A DNA stretch of 27,500 nt from Chromera velia (Eukaryota > Sar > Chromeraceae), in assembly GCA_018398765.1 (NCBI GenBank), contig JAHBMJ010003557.1:1-27500 (forward strand). The letters are read 5' to 3'. Of the stretch, positions 1 through 10,435 are shown one piece after another. The notes beneath the pieces are model-generated. The model did no database searches. It worked only from the letters and a program-made list of their open reading frames with translations, and was not told the origin of the DNA. The number at the start of each line of letters is the position of its first letter. Within the stretch, counting starts at the first letter, position 1. Position numbers and translations under genes: made by a program.

Positions 1-2
1 CG

Positions 3-458
3 ACTCAAAAGATGCTTCTGCTGTACCCACTTACGTGTGACATGAGTGTGCCACCCGTGAAGTAGATCACTTCTCGTGGCCCCTCTCTTCATCAACTGCT
101 GTGTGCAGTGGGCTGCGGCTTCTCTGAAAGCGGATAGGGTGGAGCAGACAAATTTGAAGCGTGCCAGCTGACCCTGGAACACGCTTGACATCTGTCGTGC
201 TGGGGCGTTGGAGCGTGCGGAGGGGAATTTGATGATTGGGTAGGGGTAGGATGCTGCTTTGTTAATGACCGAAAGGGACAGACAGCCGTCGGCAAGGCAG
301 TCAAAACTGACTCCGATGAAATCAACAGAGCCGTCCGACTTGGTGGTCTCTTTGAATTCGAGTCCACCGTAACTATCTTTATCGGGAGGGTCCTCCACCC
401 CTCGATGGAGAATGTCATCAATGAGGCGAAAGGAGTCCCGGTACTTCTTTGAGACAGA
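3..458 (-). mobile_element. Reverse transcriptase fragment of a retroelement, 3' part
   Basis: This reading frame is open from 458 down to the window edge (152 codons) and has no start codon of its own. It is closed upstream by a TAG at 461-459. Its protein contains RLIDDILHRG, YGGLEFKETTKSDGS, FIGVSFDCLADG, YPYPIIKFPSARSNAP and SSVFQGQLARFKFVC. The order resembles the region after the catalytic YxDD box in a family of eukaryotic retroelement RTs: an ELKET-like strand, an FLDL-like strand, a FP..SN.P segment and a SQLIRFAR-like helix. That comparison is from memory of the family. The catalytic palm is missing inside the window, and a GACA microsatellite lies just upstream, so this is probably a truncated, dead copy. 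It may continue left of position 1. Confidence 0.6.
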
Positions 459-475
459 CTATATGTTTCTTCTTT

Positions 476-516
476 GAGACAGACAGACAGACAGACAGAC
501 CGACCGACCGACAGAC
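476..516. repeat. GACA/GACC microsatellite
   Basis: Tandem GACA units grade into GACC units next to the broken end of the reverse transcriptase fragment. The rest of 517-767 is AG/TC-rich with more GACA-like steps near 583-600 and 713-724. I see no coding evidence there. It probably holds the 3' UTR of the minus-strand gene that ends at 768. Confidence 0.85.
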
Positions 517-767
517 GAACACTTTGTGTTTCATTCTTTTCCACTCTTTTTTTCTTTCACGTAGACAACAGTCAAAGAAGACAAAGAGACAGACAGAGTG
601 ACAAAATGTCTTCTCTTTCTTTCTCTTCTTTCCATTCACAGAACAGACAAAAAGGGAGGTAGGGGTACGCGCAGAGAAACACACACAGATGGATGAAAAC
701 AAAAAAAGATAAACAGACAGACACAGCTGGCAAGCACGATGCCGGGCGAATATTCACACGCAGTGTT

Positions 768-1688
768 TCACAGGTCGTTTCTCTGGAGGTTTGCTCTCTG
801 AGGTTCATCAAGTTCACTGCGACTCGATTGGCACATCGGGCACTCAACCTGAAGGCTCTCTAATGCCTCACAGAACCATTGCGTCATTTCTGATTGCGAT
901 TTCTGCATCTCAAATACCGCTGTAAAATGAATCCCAACTGTACATGTTCGTGCCTGTGCAAGTGCGAGCTGGAGCTTCTTCAGCGTGTTGTCCACTAGCA
1001 CCGCCCTCTGGCCTGTTTCCGTCTCGTTATCAATCACTTTCGCCTTCCCACTGACCTCTTGGACTGCGTCTGTTGGACGAACATCCTCGTCGGAAGCGAA
1101 AAAAACGCCTCTCTGCCACTCACTGTTATTTGAGTGCACGTCGGAGAAGACCACGCCGAAGCGGTCCAAAGACTCAAAGACCACCTCGTTGTGCCAAGCA
1201 CACGCAGCATCCTCTGTGCAACGAGAGGTCAGGCCACTGATCGAGTGCCCTCGTTCCTGAAGTCCTCTGATGACATTTGGGAGATCCTGGTCGATCAGCA
1301 TTTCATGTGATGAGTAGTAGGCCCTTTCCATCAGAGGCAGCACTGCGGGAAGGGCGGCTTTCTCGCAGGTACCCAGAGAGGCGAGGAATCTATCAGTGGC
1401 AGGTAGACCGTAGACAAAGGTGGTGTTGGGAAGAAGAACGGTTTCATCGATGTCAAAGAAGAAATAGTCCTTAGGGAAAGAGGACGAACCAGACTGATTA
1501 ATGTAAACTGCAGTCGGGATTTCTTGTGCCGTCTTCACTGTGAGAACCTTACCGCACAAATGCAGCTCAGGGTCTGCACCTGCCTCTTCCCAAGGCGCCT
1601 TTACGTTTTCAGCACCACTGCTTGCCTTGTAGGGACACAGGACAGCAGAGAGACTGCACACCCACAATGCCCTTTTCGCCGTCGACAT
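768..1688 (-). CDS. Secreted HAD-superfamily protein, DUF2608-like
   Basis: This is a single-exon ORF of 306 residues starting at the ATG at 1688-1686. Residues 1-26 look like a signal peptide: a short basic start, a hydrophobic core, then ASSGA. HAD motif I is FFFDIDETVL at residues 76-85, with D79 as nucleophile and D81 as acid/base. Motif II is GLTSR at 152-156. Motif IV is probably VLVDNTLKKLQ at 230-240 with D233. This order, with VDN followed by a basic helix, resembles DUF2608, a poorly characterised HAD family known mainly from bacteria. A phosphohydrolase acting in the secretory pathway or outside the cell is inferred; the substrate is unknown. The Cys-rich tail (ECPMCQ) may be disulphide-bonded. 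It diverges from the plus-strand coiled-coil gene starting at 2615. No intron is needed, unlike most neighbours. Confidence 0.72.
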   Translation of the reverse strand: MSTAKRALWVCSLSAVLCPYKASSGAENVKAPWEEAGADPELHLCGKVLTVKTAQEIPTAVYINQSGSSSFPKDYFFFDIDETVLLPNTTFVYGLPATDRFLASLGTCEKAALPAVLPLMERAYYSSHEMLIDQDLPNVIRGLQERGHSISGLTSRCTEDAACAWHNEVVFESLDRFGVVFSDVHSNNSEWQRGVFFASDEDVRPTDAVQEVSGKAKVIDNETETGQRAVLVDNTLKKLQLALAQARTCTVGIHFTAVFEMQKSQSEMTQWFCEALESLQVECPMCQSSRSELDEPQRANLQRNDL

Positions 1689-2614
1689 GGAAAGTTAATT
1701 AGAGATTGAATCTCGGCTGCTTCTCTTTTGCAGTAGTGCGATGCGATCCTTCAGAATCTGCCCTTTGTTTTTTCAACTCGGCTTCCGTCCAATCAAGTTT
1801 GATCAATAGAGACAGCCCGGCCGTTTGCGGAGACGGGTTGTTTCTGGCGAGCAACACATGTATCAACAGATACGCACAGAAAATCGCTTTCAACCAAAAG
1901 CCGGAAGCCTATCAGAATCCGGTCATGTTACAGGCGGCTTTGTATATCAGTACGAATCCAGGAGGTGAGCTAGCTCTCTTGACTGGTGCATTAGCCCATA
2001 AGTGCACCAGGCTTGTATGCCTGGGCGGTATCTAAGTTAATTGAGACTGATGAAGCTACTAAGTAGACGGAATGTAGACGGATGTATAGACGGCTGGTGT
2101 TGCATGCATCGATCGCGCGCGCGGTACGCGGCCGCAATGCGGCCGCAACATGCACAGACAAATGAAGTCATGCAGAGACGCGATCATCGATCATATATAT
2201 ATTCGATCATCGATCTAACAAACAATTTAGTTAACGGAGTATATATCCGAACCTCACATTGAACAGTCAGTCGATATTGCTTGTTGTATACAGCCCTAGC
2301 TCCAGCATTTTGGCGTCATGCTCACCTGCTTTCAAAGCGCTGGAGAAAGCCGCCAAAAAACAGCTTAGGGGCCGTACAGTGCAGCCTTCAAAGGGATTCC
2401 ACGTATCCGTGTCCTCACGTGCAAATCCAATTCTTCACATGGTCTCCTAGTGCCTCGGGAGTTTCCCAGCTGCACTGCACCTTCCTCGACTAGTCCGATC
2501 AGTCGTGCTCACGAGCGCTGCATGAGTTCCCTGAATAAAATTGATTACCTTCTTTCCGGTTAGTGTAGTTCACCAGCCGGGAGGAGACAGATCCATCGAG
2601 AAATTCAGAACGAG
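1689..2614. promoter_or_regulatory. Divergent intergenic region with palindromic motifs
   Basis: This stretch separates two genes read in opposite directions, so it should hold both promoters. It contains TGCATGCA at 2101-2108 (with one more base pair on the left), a run of alternating GC at about 2113-2122, two GCGGCCGC sites at 2128-2135 and 2139-2146, and CGATCATCGATC twice (2181-2192 and 2204-2215) around an AT stretch. Two overlapping hairpins lie at 1983-2010 (CTGGTGCA/TGCACCAG) and 2007-2024 (CCAGGC/GCCTGG). TGCATGCA is a known promoter motif of ApiAP2-type regulators in apicomplexans, so such regulation here is inference. The short ORFs in the stretch have no coding character. Confidence 0.45.
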
Positions 2615-5600
2615 ATGAAGGGTTTCTACAGCTCCAGCATTTTGTCGTCTGACTACAGGCAGAGGGACCGCTCTCATCTCGTGGAGCCTGCACGAGCACC
2701 GTCGTCGCCAGGGCGAGAGAGGGGGTCGCGGAGACTGCCGGACGGACGTCTGTTGAATCCTCTTGCTCCCTCCGGCAGCAGCGGTATCAAAGAGGCAGAG
2801 AAATCGTTTGCCGCATTCGCTCTCACTCCGAGAACGCATTCTGGAGGGAGTGCAGCTCCTGCGGATTTTCCTTCGATCCTCCACAAGCGCTCCCGCGATC
2901 CCTTTCTCTCTGCGGTTCTGCCTCGGCATACCCACTCAGACGCCCGCATGAGGGAGCTGCAGTGGGAGACGGACCAGCGAGAGGCCACGCAGGAGGGCAC
3001 GGGGAGGGCGTCGGAGGTCCTCACGGTGTTGTCTGCACTAGACGCCGCAAAGGGTGAGAAAGACACCGAGGTGGGTGTTTTTCCTTCTGTTCTTTGCAGT
3101 CATTGTGGTTTTGAGTGTTGAAGCACTTCATTCAGCAACTAAGTGAATAAGGGAGTGAGTAAGTGGGTGAATGAGCGACCAAGTGGGCAGGTGGCTGTTT
3201 TGCAGGAAATTGTGCGCACATGTCCAGGTGCAGACCGATGAATTGCTGAATAAGCAGGCAGACAGGTAGGAACGAAAAACGCCGTCTGACAATCGGAAAA
3301 GACACGCAATCGCACGCACATCAAGACACGGCAAGAGAGTGAAACTGCAAAAGCCATCGATTAATCATAATCGAAGACCGCTATCTTGCATTGAACTGTG
3401 CAGGTGCGAGCGCGCGACCGGAAGCCAATCGTGCTGGAGCGGGCGCTTGCAGAAACAGAAAGGGATCTTAGAGAAGCCCGGGCAGCGCTCCAGCAAGAGA
3501 AAAACTTGAGTGCTTCTCTGACGGTAGAGCTGCAGAAAACGCGAGAAGAGTCCGTGGCGGAGAGACGGAAAGAAGCGGCGTCGGGTTGGACTTCCCATTT
3601 CGGTGGAGGGGGAGAGCAGGGCCAGCAGGGGAGAGGGGGAGGGATGGCGAGGGCGAAGGGGGGGCAAAGGGAGGAGGATAAGGGTTCTGAGAGTCAACTG
3701 GGTGTACAGGGTCAACAACTGATGGAAGAGAGGTCTTGCAGGCAGGCACTGGAGGCCTCTTTGCAGGTCGGTAGGAAGGTACTCTCTCTTTCTCTCTTTC
3801 TCTGTTGATAAGTGTGTGTATGGGTGTGTGTGTGTGTGTGAGGGAGAGAGAGAGAGAGAAAGTGGGCAAGGATCGAGGACGGGAACTTTCTTTCATGCGT
3901 TTGCCCCTTTGCTTTTGCAGCGGCCACTCTCATGCACAAAACATCAGGGAACGTTCGTTCTGCCGCGTATTTGATTATATATTTCTGGCCCTCTGCTACT
4001 CGTCCAGTTCGGACACTATGTCCCCCACCCCTTTTTGTGTCTGCCCGACTGACAGTCAGCATCGGGATACAAACATAGTGCGCCGGACCCTAAGTTTGCT
4101 TTAAATTCTTTTGCCTGATTCTCTGCAGGCTTCTCAGGCAGCACTCGCCCGGAGTGAGAGCCTGGTGCGGCGGCTCTCGAAGGCGCCCTCCCGAGGTCCT
4201 CCCCTGGAGCAGGGGGAGGGAGAAGGGGGGGCTGTCGACGTGACAGCGGCAGGGGGAGACTCCACAGAGGTTCTCTTGGAGGAGAGGGTGGCGCTGGAAA
4301 GGAGGCTGAGAGAAATGGAGACAGAAGTCGAGCAGCTGAGGGGGGCAGGTCGGTAGAAGACCTCTGTGGGCCTGAGAAAACTAACTTCGTCTGACTAGTC
4401 GTTTTTGCTTGGAATTGAATTTTGGGGGGACCTGGGGGTACCGGCGGTGTTCAAGTTCTTAATCATCTCTCTGATTTGATTGGACTTGCGTTCAGTTTCA
4501 AATTGACCTTTGACCCCGTCTCCTCCCTCGAACGCAATTTCTCTTCTCACTGTGTGTGCGCCCGTCCGTCAGCACGGACACATATGTGCATCCTGTTTGC
4601 CTGATTGTCAGCCCTCATGCCTCTCTCTCTGAATACCATCCAAATTTCGGCCTGCCTCTCTTCAATCCATTTTTGTGTGTGTTACTGCATTTGTCTCTGT
4701 CTCTCCTCCTCCCTCCCTCCCTCGATTTCCTTCTCTCTGTAAATCCACGCAACGCAACGCAGCGCTCCAGGCAGCAGCAAAAGCGGCAGTTGGAGGGGGA
4801 GGGGCGGGGGTTGGCACTTCTTTTTCTTCCAATGGGGTCCCTATGGGAAAGGGGGGCGTGGCGGCTCCTGCTGAGGGTTCCTCCTCGACGGTCAGAGAAG
4901 TCAGCCGTCTCCAGTCGAGAGTCGAAGAGTTGGTAGAGAGAGAAAGGGCCCTGCACACGCGCCTCAAGGCTCTGACAGAGGCGTTACAGGCCAAAGAGGA
5001 ACTGTACCTTGAAGCAGCAGGGTCAGTCAGGTAGCGTGGAAACAATCTTTTTTGTTCTGTGATGGGTGAATGGTTTTGTGATGCTTTGGTGTGACAGGTG
5101 AATACCCATCAGTTGGGTGGGTGAATGCTTTAACTTCGGCATCTTCACGGAGTAAGAGAGTGGTGGCGTATCAACTACCTCGTAGAAAAGCAAATTCTCA
5201 GACCGATCCACGGACAAGTGCAGGGTGAGCATGCAACGGGCACCTCTCTTGGCGTTTTTCGTCTGACACACTGTTAATGTGTGTTGTTGCATGCAGGGCG
5301 GTGGAGAAATGGAAGAAGGAGGCAGCACGGAGCCGGGCAGAGTGCGCAGTGCTGAGGGCAAAGGAAAACCCAGAGGTCAGTCCGCATGTCTGTCAGTGCA
5401 CTGATGGGTTGGTTCGGTGGCTGATCGATCAATCGAGGGGGTGGCGGTTGAGTGGATCAGTTCGCCATTGTACTTGTCTTTCATTCCTTCGTTGTTTGCT
5501 TGCTCGCATTCCTTCTTTCGTCCCTCTCTGAGTCCCAAGCGTATGATGCACGTGGTGGTGACTCTCTTTTCGGTGGACGCCAAAAAGGTCCCTTCCCCTC

Positions 5601-7651
5601 CCTGTCCCTACCGCCCCCTCTCTATGGGTCTTCCTTTCCTTGTTTCGGTACTTGAACATGCCTCTGCTTCCATCCCCCCCCTCTCACAGTTGATCCAACA
5701 CCGGACGGCCATCGAGGTCGAAGCTCTGGAGAGCAAGACGAGGGGCCTGGAGGTGCGGTCATTGCTGGAGGCGTTCTGCGAGAGGCACAGAGATAGAATG
5801 CGGGTGCAGTTTATCCCCAAACTTGATGAGGGAGCTGGGGAAAGAGAGTTCTGGTACGGCGGCATGTCTGTGCGGATCTCCGCTGTCCAGGATGGAAAGC
5901 TCATCGTTCACTTCGGAGAAAGTCAGTCAAAACTGATTCGACTGGTCGGTGGAGGGTCTTCACACGAACGACACTTGTTTTGAAGGGGTGCCATGTCAGT
6001 GATCCTCGTGTGAAGCTCGGCACATGCTTCAAAAGGAGTGAGTGCCAGTGGGTGCGTGAGACAAGAGTTTGTTGCCATCTTCCATTGCTTACTCACTCCT
6101 TTGCATGCTCCGCCGGGTCAAAGCATTAAGTGATGTGTGCACGTCATCACATATAGTCACCTTGCATACTTGTGAAAGTTTCTGTCTGTAAGAGACAAAG
6201 AAAAATACGGTCTCTCTGCGTGTGGTTTTGTGGTGAAAGCAAAAGGCAGGGAGCTGAAGAGAGACCAAGTACTTCCGTGATAGTGAGAAAGGGGAGAAAG
6301 GGGAAGGCGAAAAATTTGGAAAGGGAGGGTTGACAGTGAAACTCACATTCTTCTCTTTTCTTTCTCCGTATCTTTATTCCTCTCCTCTTGATTTTTTTTT
6401 AGGTTTCGTTTCATTCATCCAGCTATCCTTCGATTTGCTTCTTTTCTTCCTTCTTCGGTGCCTCTCTTGTTCTTTTCCTTTCTTATGTTTTTCTTGCTTT
6501 CTCTCTTCTCTCTCTCCCTCTTTCTGAGCCATTTTGTCCCCTGATCTTGAAGAAACGGGTCGAGCGGTTCGCTTTGACGGAGACAAAGGCGAAAGACAAA
6601 ATCCCAAATAAATCATTACACACACACTTTCTGCTTTTTTTTTCATGAACTTGTTCAACTGTCTCTTTCTTGAATCTCTCAATCGAGTGCATGCATCCAT
6701 GCAGAGGCGGGTCGTGCTCTTCCCATTGAGGACTTCCTCGAGAGATTCGAGGAGGCGGAGCACGCAAGGGGAGCAGACAGAAACGAACTCAGCCTCCTCG
6801 CAGTCCGAACGGAGAGGGAAAGGGCAGAACACACACTCCCGTCTTTCCTCAAAGCGAACCCTGCCCCTCCCCCTGTGCAGCATCAACCACGGGAGAAGAG
6901 AGACAAGGACGACCGTGGAGGGGGGGGGGTTGTCCGGGGAGTCCCTGCTCTACCAAGGGAGGACGAGCAGCAAATTGCACAACCGAGAAAGAGCTCAGGC
7001 TCCCAACGTGTTGCTGATCTTTTGCGGGAGTACCACAGGGGTGACACACTGGACCCTCCTGTTCCTGTCCTCGCAGCCCCCCCCCCCATGGCTGCAGCGC
7101 CTCTCACTCTACCCTCCTACTCCGCATACGCACAACCGACAGACGCCACCCACATGGGTCCTCCTCTTTATGCGAGCAACTCCCCTGGAATGCTCTATAC
7201 GAGCCCCCAACCCCCCACCGTCAACCCGACCACTCTTCCATTTGCCCCCCCCGCCGCCTCTGCGCCCTTCAGATCTCTGACAGGCCTCGGGGGTTCCCAT
7301 ACAGTCGAAGCCTACCCGTATGCAACGACACAGGGGCAGGCCCACATTCACATGAACCCCCAGGCCGCCTCTGTGCCTGTGCCATCAATCGCCTCGATGC
7401 AACCCTCAACTTACACCCATCCGATTGCACCTGCAACGCTGATCACTGAAGGCAACCCGCCCTATCCAGGAGCTGCTCCGTCTGCCCTTGACGCAACTGG
7501 GAGATCTACAGTAACAGTGGGACCTGCGGGCGGTCCGCTGTTTGCGTACGGTCAGCCGGCCATGCAACAGGTTGCGAGTGCAGATCCATCGGGTGTGGGA
7601 GGTCTGCAGTGGGCCTCTTACATCAATAGCAATTGGGGGGCAACTCCTTGA
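2615..7651 (+). CDS. Coiled-coil protein with possible GAS2-like domain and Pro-rich tail
   Basis: Seven exons are supported: 2615-3070, 3404-3766, 4129-4348, 4763-5030, 5297-5375, 5690-5921 and 6705-7651. All introns are GT-AG and the phases match. The total is 2565 bases, giving 854 residues. Residues 1-150 are Ser/Arg-rich. Residues 150-490 are charged, with heptad-like stretches such as LERALAETERDLREARAALQ and VEELVERERALHTRLKALTE. Residues 495-560 form a compact segment with FWYGGMSVRIS, DGKLIVHFGE and LPIEDFLERFEEAE. That spacing recalls GAS2/GAR microtubule-binding domains, but the match is weak and made from memory. The last 230 residues are rich in Pro, Ala and Tyr. A cytoskeletal role is inference. 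An upstream non-coding or coding exon cannot be excluded. Introns carry TG/AG microsatellites. Confidence 0.7.
3812..3860. repeat. TG then AG microsatellite in intron
   Basis: A run of TG repeats is followed by an AG run inside the second intron of the plus-strand coiled-coil gene. Confidence 0.85.
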
Positions 7652-8228
7652 TCAAACCATTTCCCGAATTATAGTCTAATTTATGGATCCTTCTTGCCAC
7701 TTTTTGGTCGCTTCCGATGTCTTCTTACAAATCCGTCTTGGAGCTAGTCTTGGAGATTGTTGCTATAGAAGCTTTGAGGCCATGCAATCCTAGAAGCTTT
7801 CACGTTGCTTCGCTAGCCTCAGCTTCTGAAAGAGTTCACTGCATTTATTGACTTTAGATTGAGTGTTGAAATTTTCAGAATAAAAAGATTATCAATAACG
7901 CTTGTGCCATTCACATTCATCATCACTGACTCACTGGCATCCTAGGACTCATCATTATTAGAAGCCCCTGTACACCGTGTAAGACAACGCTTCAAAATAA
8001 AATCATGTCTGTATGCATCTTCTTATATACAGACATTAAAATTTTTTTTAAAATTTGAAATTGTTTGAAGTCTGCATTAGTCTGCATGAGTGCATGCCAG
8101 TGTCTGTGCATTCAGTGCACAAAAAACAACTTAACTTTGGAAAACTACCTCAAAGAATTAATACTTAAATTCTAGTCTCAAAAGATTGTTAGTAATTTGT
8201 TACTGTTTCGATTACAGGATTACATTGT
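7652..8228. terminator. AT-rich 3' region with polyadenylation signals
   Basis: After the TGA at 7649-7651 the sequence turns AT-rich. AATAAA occurs at 7879-7884 and 7996-8001, at plausible distances for the mRNA end of the plus-strand coiled-coil gene. Nothing else coding is visible. The gene on the other side also ends facing this region, so both 3' ends converge here. Confidence 0.45.
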
Positions 8229-8286
8229 GTTCGGGACCGGACCCCCGGGAGCCTTAGACCTGCGTGCCAGTTATCTGACGTCCGCC
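8229..8286 (-). repeat. tRNA-like remnant, possible SINE head
   Basis: Read on the minus strand this stretch has tRNA-like landmarks: CAGATAACTGG resembling a D-arm/A box, GGTCTAAGGC, and GGTCCGGTCCC resembling a degenerate B box. Stems are imperfect and no clean cloverleaf closes. It is more likely a decayed tRNA-derived element than a working tRNA gene. Confidence 0.25.
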
Positions 8287-8467
8287 TTGCACCATACATT
8301 CATACATATTACTCCACATCATGCACGCTTACATGCAACAACCCATCCCATCACGGGTCAATTGATTGATTGATCATCATCATCAATCTGATTTAACTAT
8401 CATAATTTTGATGAATTTCAATCATCATTATATATATATTTTTTAATTCTAGTTTCAATTAATTTAA

Positions 8468-8547
8468 GCCAAGAATATTTTTCAGCGATGGCGCCATCGG
8501 CCAAGAATATTTTTCATCGATGGCGCCATCCATAAAAAATATTCTTG
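8468..8547. repeat. 32-bp tandem duplication ending in a 46-nt palindrome
   Basis: A unit beginning GCCAAGAATATTTTTCA starts at 8468 and again at 8500, so the period is 32. The second unit runs into an inverted copy: arms CAAGAATATTTTT (8502-8514) and AAAAATATTCTTG (8535-8547) flank the perfect palindrome GATGGCGCCATC at 8519-8530. It could be a mobile-element end or a replication/structure-prone site. The flanking DNA to 8839 is AT-rich with no gene visible. Confidence 0.7.
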
Positions 8548-8839
8548 CCCACACCCCTCGCAATTCCTCCTGTCTCCCTACGCCTTAAATTGGTAGCACA
8601 GGGTGGCTAGGTGATTCCTGCTAGTTAGGTCACTTTTAAAAGAGAGATGCTTATAGGATAACCACTCCTGTATACCTTAGCATTTTACTTAAGTTTCAAC
8701 TAAATCGCAAACATTATATAACAGTCTATTTTATTACAGTGCAGACATGCTACCACTGAATCGTTTTTTACAAAGACCAACCATTTATATCAAATTGTTA
8801 ACAATATTCAGTATAACTTCAATTTAGTCGATCTGAATT

Positions 8840-10435
8840 TCACGTTTGACGACACTTCAGTCTTTCTTTTCTGGTAATTGAGGGACCGGGTTTATGATTT
8901 AATGTCGTTTCCTGCCCCGCCCTGCCTGCCAATGCAGCTCCATAACCACCTTTTGAATTTACGTCCTGTACTGCTTGGTGCCTCTGAAGTTGCGCTAGTC
9001 TAGCGTCCTTCCAATGCTTCCAGAAAGGGTGACTATCCCAAGAAGAGGGGGTACCAGACTCCACTGGGGGGGGGATAACTGGAGAAGGGGGAGAAGTGTG
9101 TGAGGCTATGCGGTCTGGTGATTGGGAAGGATATGCAGGAGAGACTGCTGGTCTCTTTGACATTCCGCTGACATTCGTTTTCCCTTTTTCTCTCTGTCTT
9201 GCGCCTTCTGGTGCAGAGTCCTCTTCTCTCTTCCACCAACCGGGAGGAGATTTCGTCAAGTGCCTATTGCAGGTCAAATCGAAAAGGCACTCTCTTTTGG
9301 GGGTCCGAATGGCCCCTATGGCAGATGCGGTTTGACGGTGTGGAAGGGAGAAGAGAAAAGAGGGGGGGCAGGAGCGCGCACGTGCGCCTGGAGTGTGGGA
9401 ATCAAACCGAGTTGTTCTTGTCCTCGGGGGAGTGTCAAAGAACCCCTCTCCGTCTCCTGATCCGCATGCAAGAAGGTGAAAGACCTCACCCAGACCCACG
9501 GATGGGCACTCGGACGGCGATGCCATTCGATGGCATTTGCTCCGGTCGATTTCACACAGCCGTCGCGCTGCCTTTTCTAGACGATGCAGGGCAACAGTTT
9601 GGTGCGCAAGGTGGCGCGGTTTTGCCTTGATTGCATCTGCGTGTTTCTTTTGCTTCTGCAACCTGAGAATGAGAGCAGAGCAGGGCTCTCTTTGTCTCCT
9701 AGAAGGCGAAGAGGACCCCGGGACAAAGTCCGGTGAGGCGGGGAACAATGCAAAAGATCGAGTGACCTTATGCAATGCTGATCGAGCCTTCAGGGTCGAA
9801 GTTCGGAGTCTTCTCGCTTGTCTATTGATGTGCGCATTCGTCGACACCCGCAAAGATTCTTCCTCCTCCCCCCTGCATTTCCCAATGGGGCCCTCAAAAT
9901 GATCCCAGGGCGAGTGCTCCGTTCTCTGCACTACTCTCCCCAGAGCCCTAACTCTTTCCAGTTCCTTTTCAAAAGAAGAGATTGCCTCGGAGGCAGCACA
10001 CAGACCCGCGTTCAGCCTTGCCGTCTCCTCGAGCGAGTCTCTCAGAACATCAGACAGACACCGAATCTGGAGCTCTGCAAGAATCTGCAACGGGACACAA
10101 AAAGCATGCGCACAAGAATTTTGTGTGCTTCAGCCTTTTTTTTTCGGCATCCATCTCGGTCGTCTCAGCCTCTGGCAGTCGGAGCCAAAGACAACGGGTT
10201 GGAGAACACAAAAACAAACTCAGGACTGAAACGACCTCTCGAGAACATGAATCCTCGTTTAAAAACGGAAACGTTCTGTTTTTTCCCGTGTTGTTTGAGA
10301 ACGATCAACTCAAAAGGGACCTCTGGACTGATTTCCTCCTTTGCATGTCCGAAAATCAGCCGATCCTCCCCCCTGCTTCGATCAGGACTCACCTTCCAAG
10401 ACAATCTGTTGCATCTGTTGGTCATCATCTTCTCC
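8840..10435 (-). CDS. Basic, Ser/Pro-rich protein with N-terminal coiled coil, 5' end unresolved
   Basis: The main exon, 10074-8840, is open for over 400 codons and ends at a TGA. A short upstream exon at 10435-10393 joins in phase 1 through a GTGAGT donor and a TTGCAG acceptor. It reads QQMQQIVLE then ELQIRCLSDVLRDSLEETAR, which looks like one helix. Residues up to about 70 are coiled-coil-like; the rest is Arg/Ser/Pro-rich and probably disordered, ending KERLKCRQT. I do not recognise a family. The start codon is not settled, because a TAA lies in frame just above the 10435 acceptor, so more exons must lie at higher coordinates unless the Met within QQMQQ is used. It may be the 3' part of the next minus-strand gene. 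A competing plus-strand frame at about 10156-10360 also looks coding-like. Confidence 0.45.

Noticed and set aside
7109-7351. Minus-strand Gly/Arg-rich ORF
   Set aside because: It is the shadow of the Pro-rich tail exon of the plus-strand coiled-coil gene.
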